Shown here piece by piece: positions 46,758-56,596 of a stretch of 57,397 nt of DNA. A program made the position numbers and the translations under genes. The DNA is from Alphaproteobacteria bacterium. Its GTDB lineage: Bacteria > Pseudomonadota > Alphaproteobacteria > Micropepsales > Micropepsaceae. The notes below the pieces were generated by a model, which was given only the letters and a program-made list of their open reading frames with translations, did no database searches and had not been told where the DNA came from. The stretch lies in the NCBI GenBank assembly GCA_025361185.1, contig JANYAR010000121.1, forward strand, positions 1 through 57,397, read 5' to 3'. Numbering within the stretch: position 1 is the first letter of the stretch; each line of letters starts with the position of its first letter.

Positions 46758-48910
46758 TTCCTGGCGGCACTGTCTGTGCTGCCGCCCACCAATACCGGCA
46801 TGGTTGGCGGATGGGGCGCATAAAGATCCGGCAATATCCGCAAAGATACATCCTTGCCGGCCAGCCGCGCCCGATAGACCTGGGTATTTTCCAGCACACG
46901 CTGCACATAGTTGCGGGTTTCCCCGAACGGAATCTGCTCGATCCAGTCCAGCGGATCGCCGGTGCGCGGATCGCCATTGGCGGCCAGCCACCTTTTCACA
47001 TTGGTGGCGCCCGCATTGTAGGCCGCGATCGCCAGGACCCAGGAGCCGTCATGGCGGTCCAGCTGTCCGCGGAATTCGGTCATGCCCAGTTGCATATTGT
47101 AGGCGGTGTCGCCCAGCAGGGCGTCGGGCCGGTAAGCCAGCTTGGCCTGTTTGGCGGCAATCTTGGCGCTGGCCAGCATCATCTGCATCAGTCCGCGCGC
47201 GCCGGCGCTCGACACCGCATAGGCATCGAATTCGGTCTCCTGCCGGATCAGTCCCAGCACCAGCGCCGGATCCGGTGCTGTGCCGGGGCCCGGATAGGCC
47301 GGCAGGGCGATCAGCGGATGGGTGAACAGCGGCATGGGCGCGCCGGCATAGCTCATGGCCTTGGCCAGCCGCACCGAGATTTCGGGATAGCCCCAGTCGC
47401 CCAGCAGCAGCATCAGCCGCTTGAGGTGACGGGGCGAGGAATAGACCTCGGCATCGCGCTCCACGAACAGACGAAGGCTGCCGGCCTCGCCCAGTTCGGC
47501 CAGCACCTTGATCTCAGGCATCAGGGGATCGGCGTCCAGCTCGGACGCGCCGGCCGCCTCGACATTTGTGTCATTGATGTGAAGGACGGGTGCGGGATCG
47601 ATATGGGCGAGCGCGACCTGGCCATAAAAACTTTCCGGATACCCAGCCGCCAGCCGGTACCGCGCCAGTGCGCTCGCCTTGTCTCCTAGCGCCTCCAGCG
47701 AGCGGCCCTGCCAGTAGTATGCGCGCGACTTGCTGATGGGACGTGCGACACCTGCTTCCAGCTTCTGGAAGGCCGCCAGCGCGGCTCCTGGGTCCTTCAG
47801 GAAGCGTAGGGAGATGAACCCGGCGAGGAATTGTTGCTCGGCATACTGCTCGCCGGCGGTGAAGCCGGCATGCTGGACTAGGCTGAGCGCCGCTTTGGCA
47901 TCGCCTGCCGCCAGCGCATCGCGGGCATGCAGGTTCAGTTCCGCCCACCAACGCGCCGCATGGTCCCGGACCATGGGCGCAGACGGCACCCGCAACAGCA
48001 GGGCATGAGCCTCATGATCGCGCTCGGCCATGCGCAAGGCATGGGCCCAGTCGAACAACAGGCTGGGATCGTTCATCGCCGTGTTCTTCAGTTTGTCGAT
48101 CAGCACTTGCGCCTTGGGCAGGCCGTAGGAATTCAGCCCGATGCGGGCATTGCCGATTTCGGCCATGGTGGAATCGACGCGCGTGACCTGCCGCTTGGCG
48201 GCGGTGATCTCGCCCCGCCACAACAGCATATCCAGGCGGGCGCGGTCGCTTTCGGGGTTCAAAGCCGCGCTGTCTCTTTGCAGGATCGCCTGTTCGATAT
48301 CGGGTTCGAAACTGCCCTCGGCCCATCCGGCCTGGATCAGGGCCGCGCCGCGCGCCTTGTCGCCCGTCGCCACCAGCGCTTCACCCAGCCGGACTTTTCC
48401 AATGCTAGAATTGGGGCCGATGCTGGAGCTGGGTGCGCGCGCGGCGAACCAGGCCGCGACCGTGGCGGCTTGCATGTCCGGTGTGATCGCGGCCTCGGCG
48501 CGCGCCTGCAAGGTGCCGCGCAGCGGCCAGGTGCCAGTCTTGGAGTCGGTGTCTTTGATCGCCGCGTCGATTTCGGCGAAGGTCGCGCCGCTGTTTTTGT
48601 CCAGCGCATAGCGCCATTCGAGAAGACGCTTGGCGATGGGGTTCTGTCCCTGGCTCGCCAGGCTGCGGGCCGCCACCCAATCGCCGCGTGATGCCGCCTC
48701 GAAGGCGCGGACGAACAGATCGTGGTCGGGCATAAGCCGCAGCCGGCTGGGACGGGGACCGGAAAGCCCGGCGGCGGCGTCCTTGCCGCTTTGCGGGATG
48801 GGCTGCATCATCACCACTTCGCCGCTGCGGCCCGCCACTTGGGGCTGGTCTTGTGCCAAGGCGGCGGCGGCGAAGGTGGTGGACAGCAGGCAGGCGCGCA
48901 AAAAGGGCAT
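46754..48910 (-). CDS. soluble lytic murein transglycosylase (Slt-type)
   Basis: A periplasmic enzyme that cleaves peptidoglycan to 1,6-anhydromuropeptides. The 718-residue protein has a signal peptide (MPFLRACLLSTTFAAAALA), a long helical superhelical U-domain, and a C-terminal lysozyme-like domain. That domain has the catalytic Glu in LIRQETEFD and the family patterns GARGLMQMM, AYNAGATNVKRWL and ETRNYVQRVLEN. I start at ATG 48910 because the signal peptide begins there; an in-frame TTG lies six codons upstream. Confidence 0.92.
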   Translation of the reverse strand: MPFLRACLLSTTFAAAALAQDQPQVAGRSGEVVMMQPIPQSGKDAAAGLSGPRPSRLRLMPDHDLFVRAFEAASRGDWVAARSLASQGQNPIAKRLLEWRYALDKNSGATFAEIDAAIKDTDSKTGTWPLRGTLQARAEAAITPDMQAATVAAWFAARAPSSSIGPNSSIGKVRLGEALVATGDKARGAALIQAGWAEGSFEPDIEQAILQRDSAALNPESDRARLDMLLWRGEITAAKRQVTRVDSTMAEIGNARIGLNSYGLPKAQVLIDKLKNTAMNDPSLLFDWAHALRMAERDHEAHALLLRVPSAPMVRDHAARWWAELNLHARDALAAGDAKAALSLVQHAGFTAGEQYAEQQFLAGFISLRFLKDPGAALAAFQKLEAGVARPISKSRAYYWQGRSLEALGDKASALARYRLAAGYPESFYGQVALAHIDPAPVLHINDTNVEAAGASELDADPLMPEIKVLAELGEAGSLRLFVERDAEVYSSPRHLKRLMLLLGDWGYPEISVRLAKAMSYAGAPMPLFTHPLIALPAYPGPGTAPDPALVLGLIRQETEFDAYAVSSAGARGLMQMMLASAKIAAKQAKLAYRPDALLGDTAYNMQLGMTEFRGQLDRHDGSWVLAIAAYNAGATNVKRWLAANGDPRTGDPLDWIEQIPFGETRNYVQRVLENTQVYRARLAGKDVSLRILPDLYAPHPPTMPVLVGGSTDSAARN

Positions 48911-49036
48911 GGTCACTATTTCGGCCAATGGCTTGTTGAAAAACCGGGATCAGCTTAGACGGAGCACCCGTCGTAAGGCCATAATGGGGGCCATGCCGGG
49001 CACAAATGTGACCGCAACCACAGACGGACGAGAAAG

Positions 49037-49930
49037 ATGACCAGTATCCGCGACCGCATCAAAGGCTCCATTCCCGCCCTGATCACGCCTTTCAAGGATG
49101 GCAAGGTGGATGAGGCCGCGTATCGCAAGCTGGTCAACTGGCAGATTGCCGAAGGCTCCAGCGGACTGGTGCCCTGCGGCACGACCGGCGAATCACCCAC
49201 CCTCAGCCACGAAGAGCATATGCGGGTAATCGAGCTCTGCGTTGAGGAGGCGAAGGGCCGGGTGCCGGTGATCGCGGGCGCGGGCTCCAACGCCACCGAC
49301 GAGGCCATCGCGCTGACCAAGTATGCCAAAGAGGTGGGCTGCGACGCGGTGCTGTCGGTGACCGGCTATTACAACAAGCCCTCGCAGGAAGGCCAGTATC
49401 GCCACTTCCAGGCGATCGCCGAGGCGGTCGACATTCCCATCCTGCTCTACAACATCCCCGGCCGCGCCATTGTCGAGATCGCGGTGGAGACCATGGCGCG
49501 CCTTGCCAGGCACAAGAATATCATCGGGGTGAAGGATGCCACCGCCAACCTGATGCGCCCCAGCCGCGAGCGGCTGGCCTGTGGCAGAGAATGGCTACTG
49601 ATCTCGGGCGAGGACGGCACGGCGCTGGGCTACAACGCCCATGGCGGCTCCGGCTGCATCTCGGTCACCGCCAATGTCGCGCCGCGGCTGTGCGCCGAGT
49701 TCCAGGCCGCCACGCTGGCGGGCGATTTCGCCAAGGCGCGCGACTATCAGGACCGGCTGATGCCGCTGCACGACGCCATGTTTTGCGAGCCTTCGCCCGC
49801 GCCCGCCAAGTATGGCGTCTCGCTCTTGGGTCTGTGCACGCCCGATGTGCGCCTGCCGCTGGTGGAAGCGACGGATGGCGCGCGCGCCCAGATCAAAAAG
49901 GCAATGCAGGGCGCCGGTTTGAAAGTGTGA
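49037..49930 (+). CDS. dapA: 4-hydroxy-tetrahydrodipicolinate synthase
   Basis: It condenses pyruvate and aspartate semialdehyde in the lysine/diaminopimelate pathway. The 297-residue TIM barrel has the Schiff-base Lys166 (GVKDAT), Tyr138 in LLYNIPGR, and the start [13 protein letters not shown] repeat copy starts at its stop codon and fills the gap to smpB. Confidence 0.96.
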   Translation: MTSIRDRIKGSIPALITPFKDGKVDEAAYRKLVNWQIAEGSSGLVPCGTTGESPTLSHEEHMRVIELCVEEAKGRVPVIAGAGSNATDEAIALTKYAKEVGCDAVLSVTGYYNKPSQEGQYRHFQAIAEAVDIPILLYNIPGRAIVEIAVETMARLARHKNIIGVKDATANLMRPSRERLACGREWLLISGEDGTALGYNAHGGSGCISVTANVAPRLCAEFQAATLAGDFAKARDYQDRLMPLHDAMFCEPSPAPAKYGVSLLGLCTPDVRLPLVEATDGARAQIKKAMQGAGLKV

Positions 49931-50012
49931 GGAGCGTTTCGCCGTAGGCGAGCGAAACGGTCCGGTGGACCGTTTCGAGTGACGAACGCCCGGAGCGATA
50001 GCGAAGGGCCTA
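49928..50012 (+). repeat. intergenic palindromic repeat, copy A
   Basis: It starts with the dapA stop (TGAGGAGCG), then a CGCC/GGCG mini-hairpin. Perfect 10-bp arms GAAACGGTCC and GGACCGTTTC surround GGT. Then come GACGAACGCCC and an AGCGATAGCGA segment. It is closely alignable with copy B at 50496. Confidence 0.75.
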
Positions 50013-50024
50013 GAGCGAAGCGAT

Positions 50025-50498
50025 ATGGCCAAGAAGAAAGAAGACGGCTTCAAGATCATCGCCGACAACCGCAAGGCGCGTTACGCCTATGCGATCGGCG
50101 ACACCTTGGAAGCCGGAATCATGCTGACGGGTTCGGAGGTCAAAAGCCTGCGCAGCGGCAAGACGACCATCGGGGAATCCTATGCCCACGCCAAGGATGG
50201 CGAGCTGTGGCTGGTCAATTGCTATATCCCAGAATACACCCAGGCCAGCCGCTTCAACCATGAGCCCAAACGCACCCGCAAGCTTCTGGTGCACAAGCGC
50301 GAGGTGGCCAAGCTGTCCGCGGCCATCCAGCGCGAAGGCATGACCTTGATTCCGCTGAAGCTGTATTTCAACGCCAAGGGAAGGGCGAAGCTGGAGCTTG
50401 GCATCGCCAAGGGCAAGAAGCTGCACGACAAGCGCGAGACAGAAAAACAGCGCGACTGGCAACGGGACAAGGCGAGATTGTTACGAGACAAAGGGTGA
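50025..50498 (+). CDS. smpB: SsrA-binding protein SmpB
   Basis: It binds tmRNA and brings it to stalled ribosomes. The 157-residue protein has the family start ([30 protein letters not shown]) and the basic C-terminal tail ([23 protein letters not shown]) that mimics mRNA in the channel. Repeat copies lie on both sides, the second beginning at its own stop codon. Confidence 0.96.
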   Translation: MAKKKEDGFKIIADNRKARYAYAIGDTLEAGIMLTGSEVKSLRSGKTTIGESYAHAKDGELWLVNCYIPEYTQASRFNHEPKRTRKLLVHKREVAKLSAAIQREGMTLIPLKLYFNAKGRAKLELGIAKGKKLHDKRETEKQRDWQRDKARLLRDKG

Positions 50499-50581
50499 GA
50501 AGCGGTTCGCCGCAGGCGAACAGAACGGTCCAGTGGACCGTTCCGATTGACGAACGGTCCGTAGCGACAGCGTACGGACGG
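50496..50581 (+). repeat. intergenic palindromic repeat, copy B
   Basis: It starts with the smpB stop (TGAGAAGCGG). It has a CGCC/GGCG mini-hairpin, arms GAACGGTCC and GGACCGTTC around AGT, then TTGACGAACGGTCC. The hairpin arms GTCCGTA and TACGGAC flank GCGACAGCG. Confidence 0.75.
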
Positions 50582-50680
50582 CTTGGGCGGCCGGCCGGGT
50601 GTTGACCATCAGGCGCGGTCTTTTTCAGCGACGCAAATCGGTATAACGTTTAGCGTGGTCAAACTCTGCCGGAGTAGCTT

Positions 50681-51208
50681 ATGATTTTTTCGCTGCGTCC
50701 GGTATTCGTTGGCTGGATCGCGCTGCTGGTGCAGCTTCCAATACAATTATTTTTTACAGTCTGGTCGGGCGGCTTTTTCGGCGGCCTTGCGTCGTCGATT
50801 TGGTTCGTTCCGGGCATTTCCTCCTTTGTATTCCTCGGGGTTTGCGCATTTGTCGGCGTCCCGCTCGTTGCCTATTTCGGCAAGAAACTCAATTATTCCC
50901 GCACGGAATACAGCTTTTTCAGTGACCGGTTGGAGTTTGAGGAGGGCTTTTTCAGCCGCAACCGTAAGGTCGTGAAATACCGTGATGTGAAGGAAGTGAC
51001 ATTGCGAGAAGGAATTCTTCAGCGCAGTGTTAGGCTTGGTACCATCTATCTTGCGACTCTCGCCACCGGCTCGGGACCAAGCAACAACCCGTTCTTCAGC
51101 TTAGGATTTGGCAATGTTTCGGCCAGCGGAATCGCGGTGCGGGACGTGCAAAACCCTGGAGAAGTATATGACAAAATTCGCAAGCTGGTGGACGCGAGCG
51201 CAAATTAA
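50681..51208 (+). CDS. membrane-anchored PH-like (bPH2/DUF304) domain protein
   Basis: A 175-residue protein. Two hydrophobic helices lie at about 8-30 and 42-65, followed by a cytoplasmic bacterial PH-like domain from about 73 (YSRTEYSFFSDRLEFEEGFFSRNRKVVKYRDVKEVTLREG). Relatives (YdbS/YdbT) sit in the inner membrane; the role is unknown. Its stop overlaps that of the convergent uracil-DNA glycosylase gene by 4 bases. Confidence 0.82.
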   Translation: MIFSLRPVFVGWIALLVQLPIQLFFTVWSGGFFGGLASSIWFVPGISSFVFLGVCAFVGVPLVAYFGKKLNYSRTEYSFFSDRLEFEEGFFSRNRKVVKYRDVKEVTLREGILQRSVRLGTIYLATLATGSGPSNNPFFSLGFGNVSASGIAVRDVQNPGEVYDKIRKLVDASAN

Positions 51209-51840
51209 AGCGCCAACTCCTTCGCCTTGCCCACCACATCCTCGAACATCTTGGTCGTGAGACGTCCGGTGTTGGTGTTGTAGCGCGAGCAATGATAGCT
51301 GCTGATCAGCGTGAACTTTCCGACATTGTAAGCCACGCCATGCTTGAACGGGTGCAGTGCCTTGCGCGCGCCCAAGGTGTCGCACACCGAGTCATGGGCG
51401 ATCTTGCCCAGCGCCAGAATCACTTTCACTTTCGATAAAGTTTCCAACTCGCTTTTCAGGAACTGGCGGCAGGTCTTGATCTCCGATGGCTCGGGTTTGT
51501 TCTGCGGCGGCACGCAGCGCACCGCATTGGCGATGCGGCAACCCACCAAACTCAGCGTGTCGTCGGCGCGTTCTTCGTACACGCCCTTGGCCAGGCCGTG
51601 TTTCAGCAAGGTGGCGTAGAGCAGATCGCCGGCCCAGTCGCCGGTAAAGGGGCGCCCGGTACGATTGGCACCCTGCAAGCCGGGGGCCAGTCCGGCGATG
51701 AGGATGCGCGCGTCCAGCGGCCCGAAGCTGGGAACCGGATCGTTGAACCAGTCCGGATATTTGGCGCGGTTGGCATCGCGGAACGCTTTCAACCTGGGAC
51801 AGAGCGGGCAGTCACGGGCGGGCCTGGCGGGCGATTTCAT
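51205..51840 (-). CDS. uracil-DNA glycosylase family 5-like (UdgB type)
   Basis: A 211-residue Fe-S glycosylase that removes uracil and other deaminated bases. Cys11 and Cys14 (CPLC) and later Cys residues in VGCRIANAVRCVPP and KTCRQFL supply the cluster. The active-site motif LAPGLQGANRTGRPFTGDWAG fits family 5, where the catalytic Asp/Asn of family 1 is absent. The C-terminal motif is SSYHCSRYNTNTGRLT. It divergently faces folK. Confidence 0.9.
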   Translation of the reverse strand: MKSPARPARDCPLCPRLKAFRDANRAKYPDWFNDPVPSFGPLDARILIAGLAPGLQGANRTGRPFTGDWAGDLLYATLLKHGLAKGVYEERADDTLSLVGCRIANAVRCVPPQNKPEPSEIKTCRQFLKSELETLSKVKVILALGKIAHDSVCDTLGARKALHPFKHGVAYNVGKFTLISSYHCSRYNTNTGRLTTKMFEDVVGKAKELAL

Positions 51841-51924
51841 GGCTCCCGCCTAACCGCTTGCGCGGCCTTCGTCCAGAGACCAAGCTGGTTTCCGGGGACG
51901 CTGATTTCAGCGGCGGAAAGACCG

Positions 51925-52410
51925 ATGATCCTGATCGCACTGGGCGCCAATATGCCAGGTTCCGCCGGCTCGCCCGCGGCGGCGCTGAGCGCGGCGCTGG
52001 AGCGGCTGGAAGAGCGGGGGATCAAGATCCTCATCGTCTCATCCTTTTATGAATCGCCGGCCTGGCCCGATCCGGCGGAGCCGGCCTTCATCAACGCCGT
52101 GGCCGCGATCAAAACCGCGCTTGCGCCCATCGCATTGTTGGCGCTTTTGCACAACGTGGAAGCTGAATTCGGGCGGCGGCGTTCGCTGCCCAATGCGCCC
52201 CGTACCCTGGATTTGGACTTGCTGGATTATGAGGGGCTGGTGATGGACGATGGCGTGACGCTGCCCCATCCCCGCATGACCGTGCGCGGCTTTGTCCTGA
52301 TACCCCTGGCCGAGATCGCGCCCGGCTGGCGCCACCCGGTAACAGGGCTGGCGGCGGCACAATTGCTGGCCGGACTGCCTGACCGGGACGGAGTCAAAAA
52401 ACTGGCTTAG
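51925..52410 (+). CDS. folK: 2-amino-4-hydroxy-6-hydroxymethyldihydropteridine diphosphokinase
   Basis: The pyrophosphokinase step of folate synthesis. The 161-residue protein has the N-terminal LIALGANMPGS, the substrate loop RTLDLDLLDYEGLVMDD and the HPRMTVRGFVLIPLAEI motif. The open frame goes far upstream, but the family begins at ATG 51925. It lies 94 bp before rpoZ. Confidence 0.95.
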   Translation: MILIALGANMPGSAGSPAAALSAALERLEERGIKILIVSSFYESPAWPDPAEPAFINAVAAIKTALAPIALLALLHNVEAEFGRRRSLPNAPRTLDLDLLDYEGLVMDDGVTLPHPRMTVRGFVLIPLAEIAPGWRHPVTGLAAAQLLAGLPDRDGVKKLA

Positions 52411-52504
52411 TGGGGACTTTTCTGTTATTGCGGCGCAAATCCCTGATGGCGGCGGCTTTTCGGGCCGCTAAGCTATTGAACTTGCTCGAATTCAAAGGAC
52501 TCTC

Positions 52505-52888
52505 ATGGCCCGCGTCACCGTCGAAGATTGCGTCGACAAGATCCCCAACCGTTTTGACCTGGTTCTGACCGCTGGTTTCCGCGCCCGCCAGCTTTCGGGG
52601 GGCGCTGAGCCCATGCTGGAACGCGACCGCGACAAGAACCCGGTGGTGGCCTTGCGCGAAATTGCGGCCAAGCTGATCAAGCCGGATGAGGCCAAGGAAG
52701 ACTATATCCGCTCGCTGCAGAAGCATGCCGAAGTGGACGAGCCGGAAGAGGCCCGCCCCGAGGCAGATGACCGCGAGGATCCCTCGCATCGCCAGGTCAC
52801 CGAGGAAGAGCTGCTTCGCGCGCTGACCACCGAAGCCCAGCGCCGCGCCGAGCCGCAGCCGGAGCCTGAAGCCGATTATGAGGAGTAA
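52505..52888 (+). CDS. rpoZ: RNA polymerase omega subunit
   Basis: It helps assemble RNA polymerase and is part of one ppGpp site. The 127-residue protein has the omega core [20 protein letters not shown], the pattern RARQLSGG, and [10 protein letters not shown], then a long acidic Glu/Pro tail. It sits directly before rsh, the ppGpp synthetase gene, the standard order. Confidence 0.95.
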   Translation: MARVTVEDCVDKIPNRFDLVLTAGFRARQLSGGAEPMLERDRDKNPVVALREIAAKLIKPDEAKEDYIRSLQKHAEVDEPEEARPEADDREDPSHRQVTEEELLRALTTEAQRRAEPQPEPEADYEE

Positions 52889-52971
52889 TTAGACGGCCTA
52901 AGGCGGGATTCCGGGCTTTTTCGGGTTCTGTTTAGGTTCTGATTCTCAGTTTATCTGCCTATATTTGGTGG

Positions 52972-55194
52972 ATGAACCCGCCGACCCCTGTCACATCGGC
53001 TGAAAAGCCTGCCAAACCGGTCCCTGCGGTCCAGTCCGGGCGCGGACGCCGCCGGCTGATGCGCCAGGCCGACCTGGTCGAGCGGGTGCTGGCCTATGAC
53101 CCGAGCGCCGACGAGGCGCTGCTCAACAAGGCCTATGTCTATGCCATGACCGCGCATGGCAAGCAGTTCCGCGCCTCCGGCGATCCCTATTTCGCCCACC
53201 CGCTGGAAGTCGCCGCCATCCTCACCGATTTGAAGCTGGATGTGCCCACCATCGTGACGGCGCTGTTGCACGACACGATCGAAGACACGCTGGTCACCTA
53301 TGACGACCTCAAGGAAAAATTCGGCGATGAGATCGCCAATCTGGTCGATGGCGTCACCAAGCTGTCGCAACTGGAAGTTTTTTCCGAGCGCACCAAGCAG
53401 GCGGAGAATTTCCGCAAGCTGATGCTGGCCATCACCAGCGATGTGCGCGTGCTGCTGGTCAAGCTGGCCGACCGGCTGCACAATATGCGCACTCTTGGCT
53501 ATATCGACAAAGTCGACAAGCGCCGGCGCATCGCCCAGGAGACGGTGGACATCTATGCCCCGCTGGCGGGGCGCATCGGCATGCAGAACATGCGCGAGGA
53601 GCTGGAGGATCTGGCTTTCGCCGAACTCGATCCCGAAGCGCGCAACTCCATCGTCACCCATTTTGCGCGGCTGGACATGGTGGGCGGCGACCGGGTGGGG
53701 CGCATCGCCGACCAGATCAAGCGCAAACTGGCCGAGCATGGCATGGAGGCCTGGGTCTATGGCCGGGGCAAGCGGCCCTTTTCGATCTGGCGCAAATTGC
53801 AGACCAAGAAGCTTTCCTTCGAGCAATTGTCGGATATTTTCGGCTTCCGCGTCATCGTCGGTTCTTTGGCGGACTGCTACCGCGCGCTGGGCGTCATTCA
53901 CACCAGCTGGCAGATGGTGCCGGAGCGGTTCAAGGATTTCATCTCCACGCCCAAGCCCAACGGCTATCGCAGCGTTCACACCACGGTGATCGGCCCGGAA
54001 AAGCAGCGCGTGGAAATCCAGATCCGCACCCAGGACATGCACGACATCGCCGAGCGCGGCGTCGCCGCCCATTGGCGCTACCGCGAGCATGTGCCCGACG
54101 CCGGCCGGGAAGACAATATGACGTATGGCTGGCTCAGGGACATGGTGGACCTCTTGGAGCGCGGCGACAGCGCCGAGGAGGTGCTGGAACATTCGCGCCT
54201 GGCGATGTACCAGGACCAGGTTTTCTGCTTCACGCCCAAAGGCTCGCTGATCTCGCTGCCGCGCGGGGCCACGCCCATCGATTTCGCCTATGCGGTGCAT
54301 ACCGATCTGGGCAACAGCGCGGTCGGCGCCAAGATCAACGGCAACCACGCGCCCTTGCACACCCCGCTGAACAATGGCGACCAGGTGGAAATCATCACCA
54401 TGAAGGATTCCGCGCCCTCGCCGATGTGGGAGCAGTTCGTGGTCACCGGCCGCGCCCGCGCCGAGATCCGCCGCTTCCTGCGCCATGCCCAGCGCGACGA
54501 ACATGTGCGCTTCGGCCGCAAGATACTGGAAAAGACCTTTGCCGATGAAGGGCGCGAGCTGACCGACAAGGCGATGGAGCAGGTGGCCAAGAAACTGCGC
54601 CTGGCAAGGGCTGAAGATGTCTATGCCGATGTGGGGCGCGGCGCGCTGCGCGGCCATGAAGTGCTGCAGGCGGTGTTTCCCGAGATCAAGCGCGCCGGCA
54701 AGGTGTCCAAAAAGGGCGTGCCCGGCGAGGTCAAGCCGATTTCCATTCGCGGCCTCACCGAGGGCATCTCTTACATTCTGGGCCAATGCTGCCATCCCTT
54801 GCCGGGGGACCGCATCGTGGGGCTCAACACCCCTGGCGAGGGGCTTGTGATCCACACCATCGACTGCGCCGAGCTGGACAAGGCGCATGACATGAATGAC
54901 TGGCTGGATGTCGGCTGGGGGCACGGCGCCTCCGACATGGGCCTGTCGGTGGCGCGCATCCTGGTGCGGGTGAAGAATGCCACCGGTTCGCTGGCGACCG
55001 CGGCGGCGGCCATCGCCGCCAATGGCGGCAATATCTTCAACATGAAGGTGACCGACCGCAATCCGCTCTATTTCGAGTTCATCATGGATGTGGAAGTGCG
55101 CGACGTGGCGCATTTGCAGAACATCCTGGGCGCGCTACGGGTATCGGACGCGGTCGAATCGGTTGACCGCGTGCGTGAAGCGGAGACAGCGTGA
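52972..55194 (+). CDS. spoT: bifunctional (p)ppGpp synthetase/hydrolase (Rsh/SpoT)
   Basis: The stringent-response enzyme that makes and breaks (p)ppGpp. The 740-residue protein has an HD hydrolase domain near its N-terminus (LLHDTIEDT), a synthetase domain in the middle, a TGS domain (FTPKGSLISLPRGATPIDFAYAVH), and a C-terminal ACT domain. Both active halves look intact, so it is probably the only long RSH protein here. An 83-bp gap separates it from rpoZ. A repeat copy starts at its stop. Confidence 0.96.
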   Translation: MNPPTPVTSAEKPAKPVPAVQSGRGRRRLMRQADLVERVLAYDPSADEALLNKAYVYAMTAHGKQFRASGDPYFAHPLEVAAILTDLKLDVPTIVTALLHDTIEDTLVTYDDLKEKFGDEIANLVDGVTKLSQLEVFSERTKQAENFRKLMLAITSDVRVLLVKLADRLHNMRTLGYIDKVDKRRRIAQETVDIYAPLAGRIGMQNMREELEDLAFAELDPEARNSIVTHFARLDMVGGDRVGRIADQIKRKLAEHGMEAWVYGRGKRPFSIWRKLQTKKLSFEQLSDIFGFRVIVGSLADCYRALGVIHTSWQMVPERFKDFISTPKPNGYRSVHTTVIGPEKQRVEIQIRTQDMHDIAERGVAAHWRYREHVPDAGREDNMTYGWLRDMVDLLERGDSAEEVLEHSRLAMYQDQVFCFTPKGSLISLPRGATPIDFAYAVHTDLGNSAVGAKINGNHAPLHTPLNNGDQVEIITMKDSAPSPMWEQFVVTGRARAEIRRFLRHAQRDEHVRFGRKILEKTFADEGRELTDKAMEQVAKKLRLARAEDVYADVGRGALRGHEVLQAVFPEIKRAGKVSKKGVPGEVKPISIRGLTEGISYILGQCCHPLPGDRIVGLNTPGEGLVIHTIDCAELDKAHDMNDWLDVGWGHGASDMGLSVARILVRVKNATGSLATAAAAIAANGGNIFNMKVTDRNPLYFEFIMDVEVRDVAHLQNILGALRVSDAVESVDRVREAETA

Positions 55195-55236
55195 GCGGCG
55201 GCCCAGCGTAGCGAAGCGACAGCGTTAGGCCGCGCG
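55192..55236 (+). repeat. intergenic palindromic repeat, copy G (half-unit)
   Basis: It begins at the spoT stop (TGAGCGGCGG). GCGGCC and GGCCGC arms enclose TAGCGAAGCGACAGCG. It ends 24 bp before the pyrE start. Confidence 0.55.
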
Positions 55237-55259
55237 AACAACAAAAAAGTGGATTTAAA

Positions 55260-55844
55260 ATGAACGTCGAACAGGTGTTGAACGAATTCAAGAAATCGGG
55301 CGCGTTGCTCGAAGGCCATTTCATATTGTCGTCGGGCCTGCATTCCGACAAGTTTTTGCAGAAGGCGCTGGTGTTCCAGGACGCCAAGCGCACCGCCAAG
55401 CTGTGCAAGGCGCTGGCCGCCAAGGTGAAGAAGGAAGTGAAAGATGAAATCACCGCCATCGTCTCGCCGGCGGTGGGCGGCATCGTGCCTGGCTATGAGA
55501 TGGGCCGCCAATTGGGCCTGCCCGCCATGTATGTCGAGCGGGTGGACGGCGAGTTCCAGCTGCGCCGCAACTTCACCCTGAAAAAGGGCCAGAAGGTGCT
55601 GATGGTGGAAGACATCGTCTCCACCGGCGTCTCATCCCGCGAATGCATCGCCGCGATTCGGAAGATGGGCGCCAAAGTGGTGGCGGCCTGCTGCCTGATC
55701 GACCGTTCGGGCGGAAGCGCCAAGGTCGGCGTGCCGCTGATCGCGCTGGCCGAATGGAAAGTGCAGGCCTGGCCCGCCGACAAGCTGCCGCCGCATCTGC
55801 GCAACAAGCCTGCCGTGAAGCCGGGCTCCAGAGGACTTGCGTGA
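55260..55844 (+). CDS. pyrE: orotate phosphoribosyltransferase
   Basis: It makes orotidine monophosphate from orotate and PRPP. The 194-residue protein has the PRPP motif VLMVEDIVSTGVSSRE at about 115-130 and the family start MNVEQVLNEFKKSGALLEGHF. It overlaps pdxJ by 4 bases (GTGA). Confidence 0.95.
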   Translation: MNVEQVLNEFKKSGALLEGHFILSSGLHSDKFLQKALVFQDAKRTAKLCKALAAKVKKEVKDEITAIVSPAVGGIVPGYEMGRQLGLPAMYVERVDGEFQLRRNFTLKKGQKVLMVEDIVSTGVSSRECIAAIRKMGAKVVAACCLIDRSGGSAKVGVPLIALAEWKVQAWPADKLPPHLRNKPAVKPGSRGLA

Positions 55845-56596
55845 GTCGGCTTCGTCTCGGCGTTAACATCGATCACGTTGCCACCGTGCGCAATGCGCGC
55901 GGCGGCGACAATCCCGATCCGGTGCGCGCCGCCATCCTGGCAGCGAGCGCGGGCGCCGACGGCATCACCGCGCATCTGCGCGAAGACCGCCGCCATATCT
56001 CCGACGACGATATTGCGCGGCTTTCGGGTGCGCTGAACATTCCGCTCAACCTGGAAATGGCGGCGACCGACGAAATGACGGCGATCGCGCTCAAGGCCAG
56101 GCCCCATGCCGCCTGCATCGTGCCGGAGAAGCGCGAGGAACGCACCACCGAGGGCGGGATTGATGCGGCGGGACAGCACAATCGCCTCAAGTCCATCGTG
56201 AGCGCGCTGGGCGCGGCGCGCATCCGCGTCTCCATGTTCATCGAGCCGGACAAGCGCCAGCTGGACGCCAGCAAGGCGCTGGGTGCGCCGGTGGTGGAAC
56301 TGCATACCGGCGCCTATGCCAACGCGCCCGCGTCTGAACGCGCAGCGCTGCTGGAGAAAATCCGCGAGGCGGCGGCGTATGGCGAGAAGCTGGGTCTGGA
56401 AATCCATGCCGGCCATGGGCTGACATACGACAATGTCAAACCCGTCGCTGCGATCCCACAAATCCGCGAACTCAATATCGGCCATTTCCTGGTGGGGGAG
56501 GCGATCTTCATCGGGCTTGAGGCTTCGATCCGGCGGATGCGTTCGCTGATGGACGAAGCGCGCGGGAGCGTCGGCGCGAGCCGGAGCGACAAATAA
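55841..56596 (+). CDS. pdxJ: pyridoxine 5'-phosphate synthase PdxJ
   Basis: It closes the ring of vitamin B6. The 251-residue TIM barrel begins [20 protein letters not shown] (GTG start 55841) and has the catalytic Glu region EMAATDEM and the [11 protein letters not shown] motif. The last 12 residues ([12 protein letters not shown]) are encoded by DNA resembling the palindromic repeat and have no typical PdxJ counterpart that I know. It overlaps acpS by one base. Confidence 0.95.
   Translation: MSRLRLGVNIDHVATVRNARGGDNPDPVRAAILAASAGADGITAHLREDRRHISDDDIARLSGALNIPLNLEMAATDEMTAIALKARPHAACIVPEKREERTTEGGIDAAGQHNRLKSIVSALGAARIRVSMFIEPDKRQLDASKALGAPVVELHTGAYANAPASERAALLEKIREAAAYGEKLGLEIHAGHGLTYDNVKPVAAIPQIRELNIGHFLVGEAIFIGLEASIRRMRSLMDEARGSVGASRSDK
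56566..56594 (+). repeat. candidate repeat copy H, forming the pdxJ 3' end
   Basis: The bases GGGAGCGTCGGCGCGAGC then CGGAGCGACAAA match the order of elements in copy E (GGAGCGTCGGCGAAGCC then AGCGACAG). Here they are in frame and supply the pdxJ C-terminal codons and stop region. Similarity is short, so this is tentative. Confidence 0.4.

Noticed and set aside
52951-55113. A 720-codon open frame on the minus strand across rsh
   Set aside because: It is a shadow of the rsh gene in GC-rich DNA. The protein is full of His, Gly and Arg without family motifs, while the plus-strand frame is a complete RSH protein.
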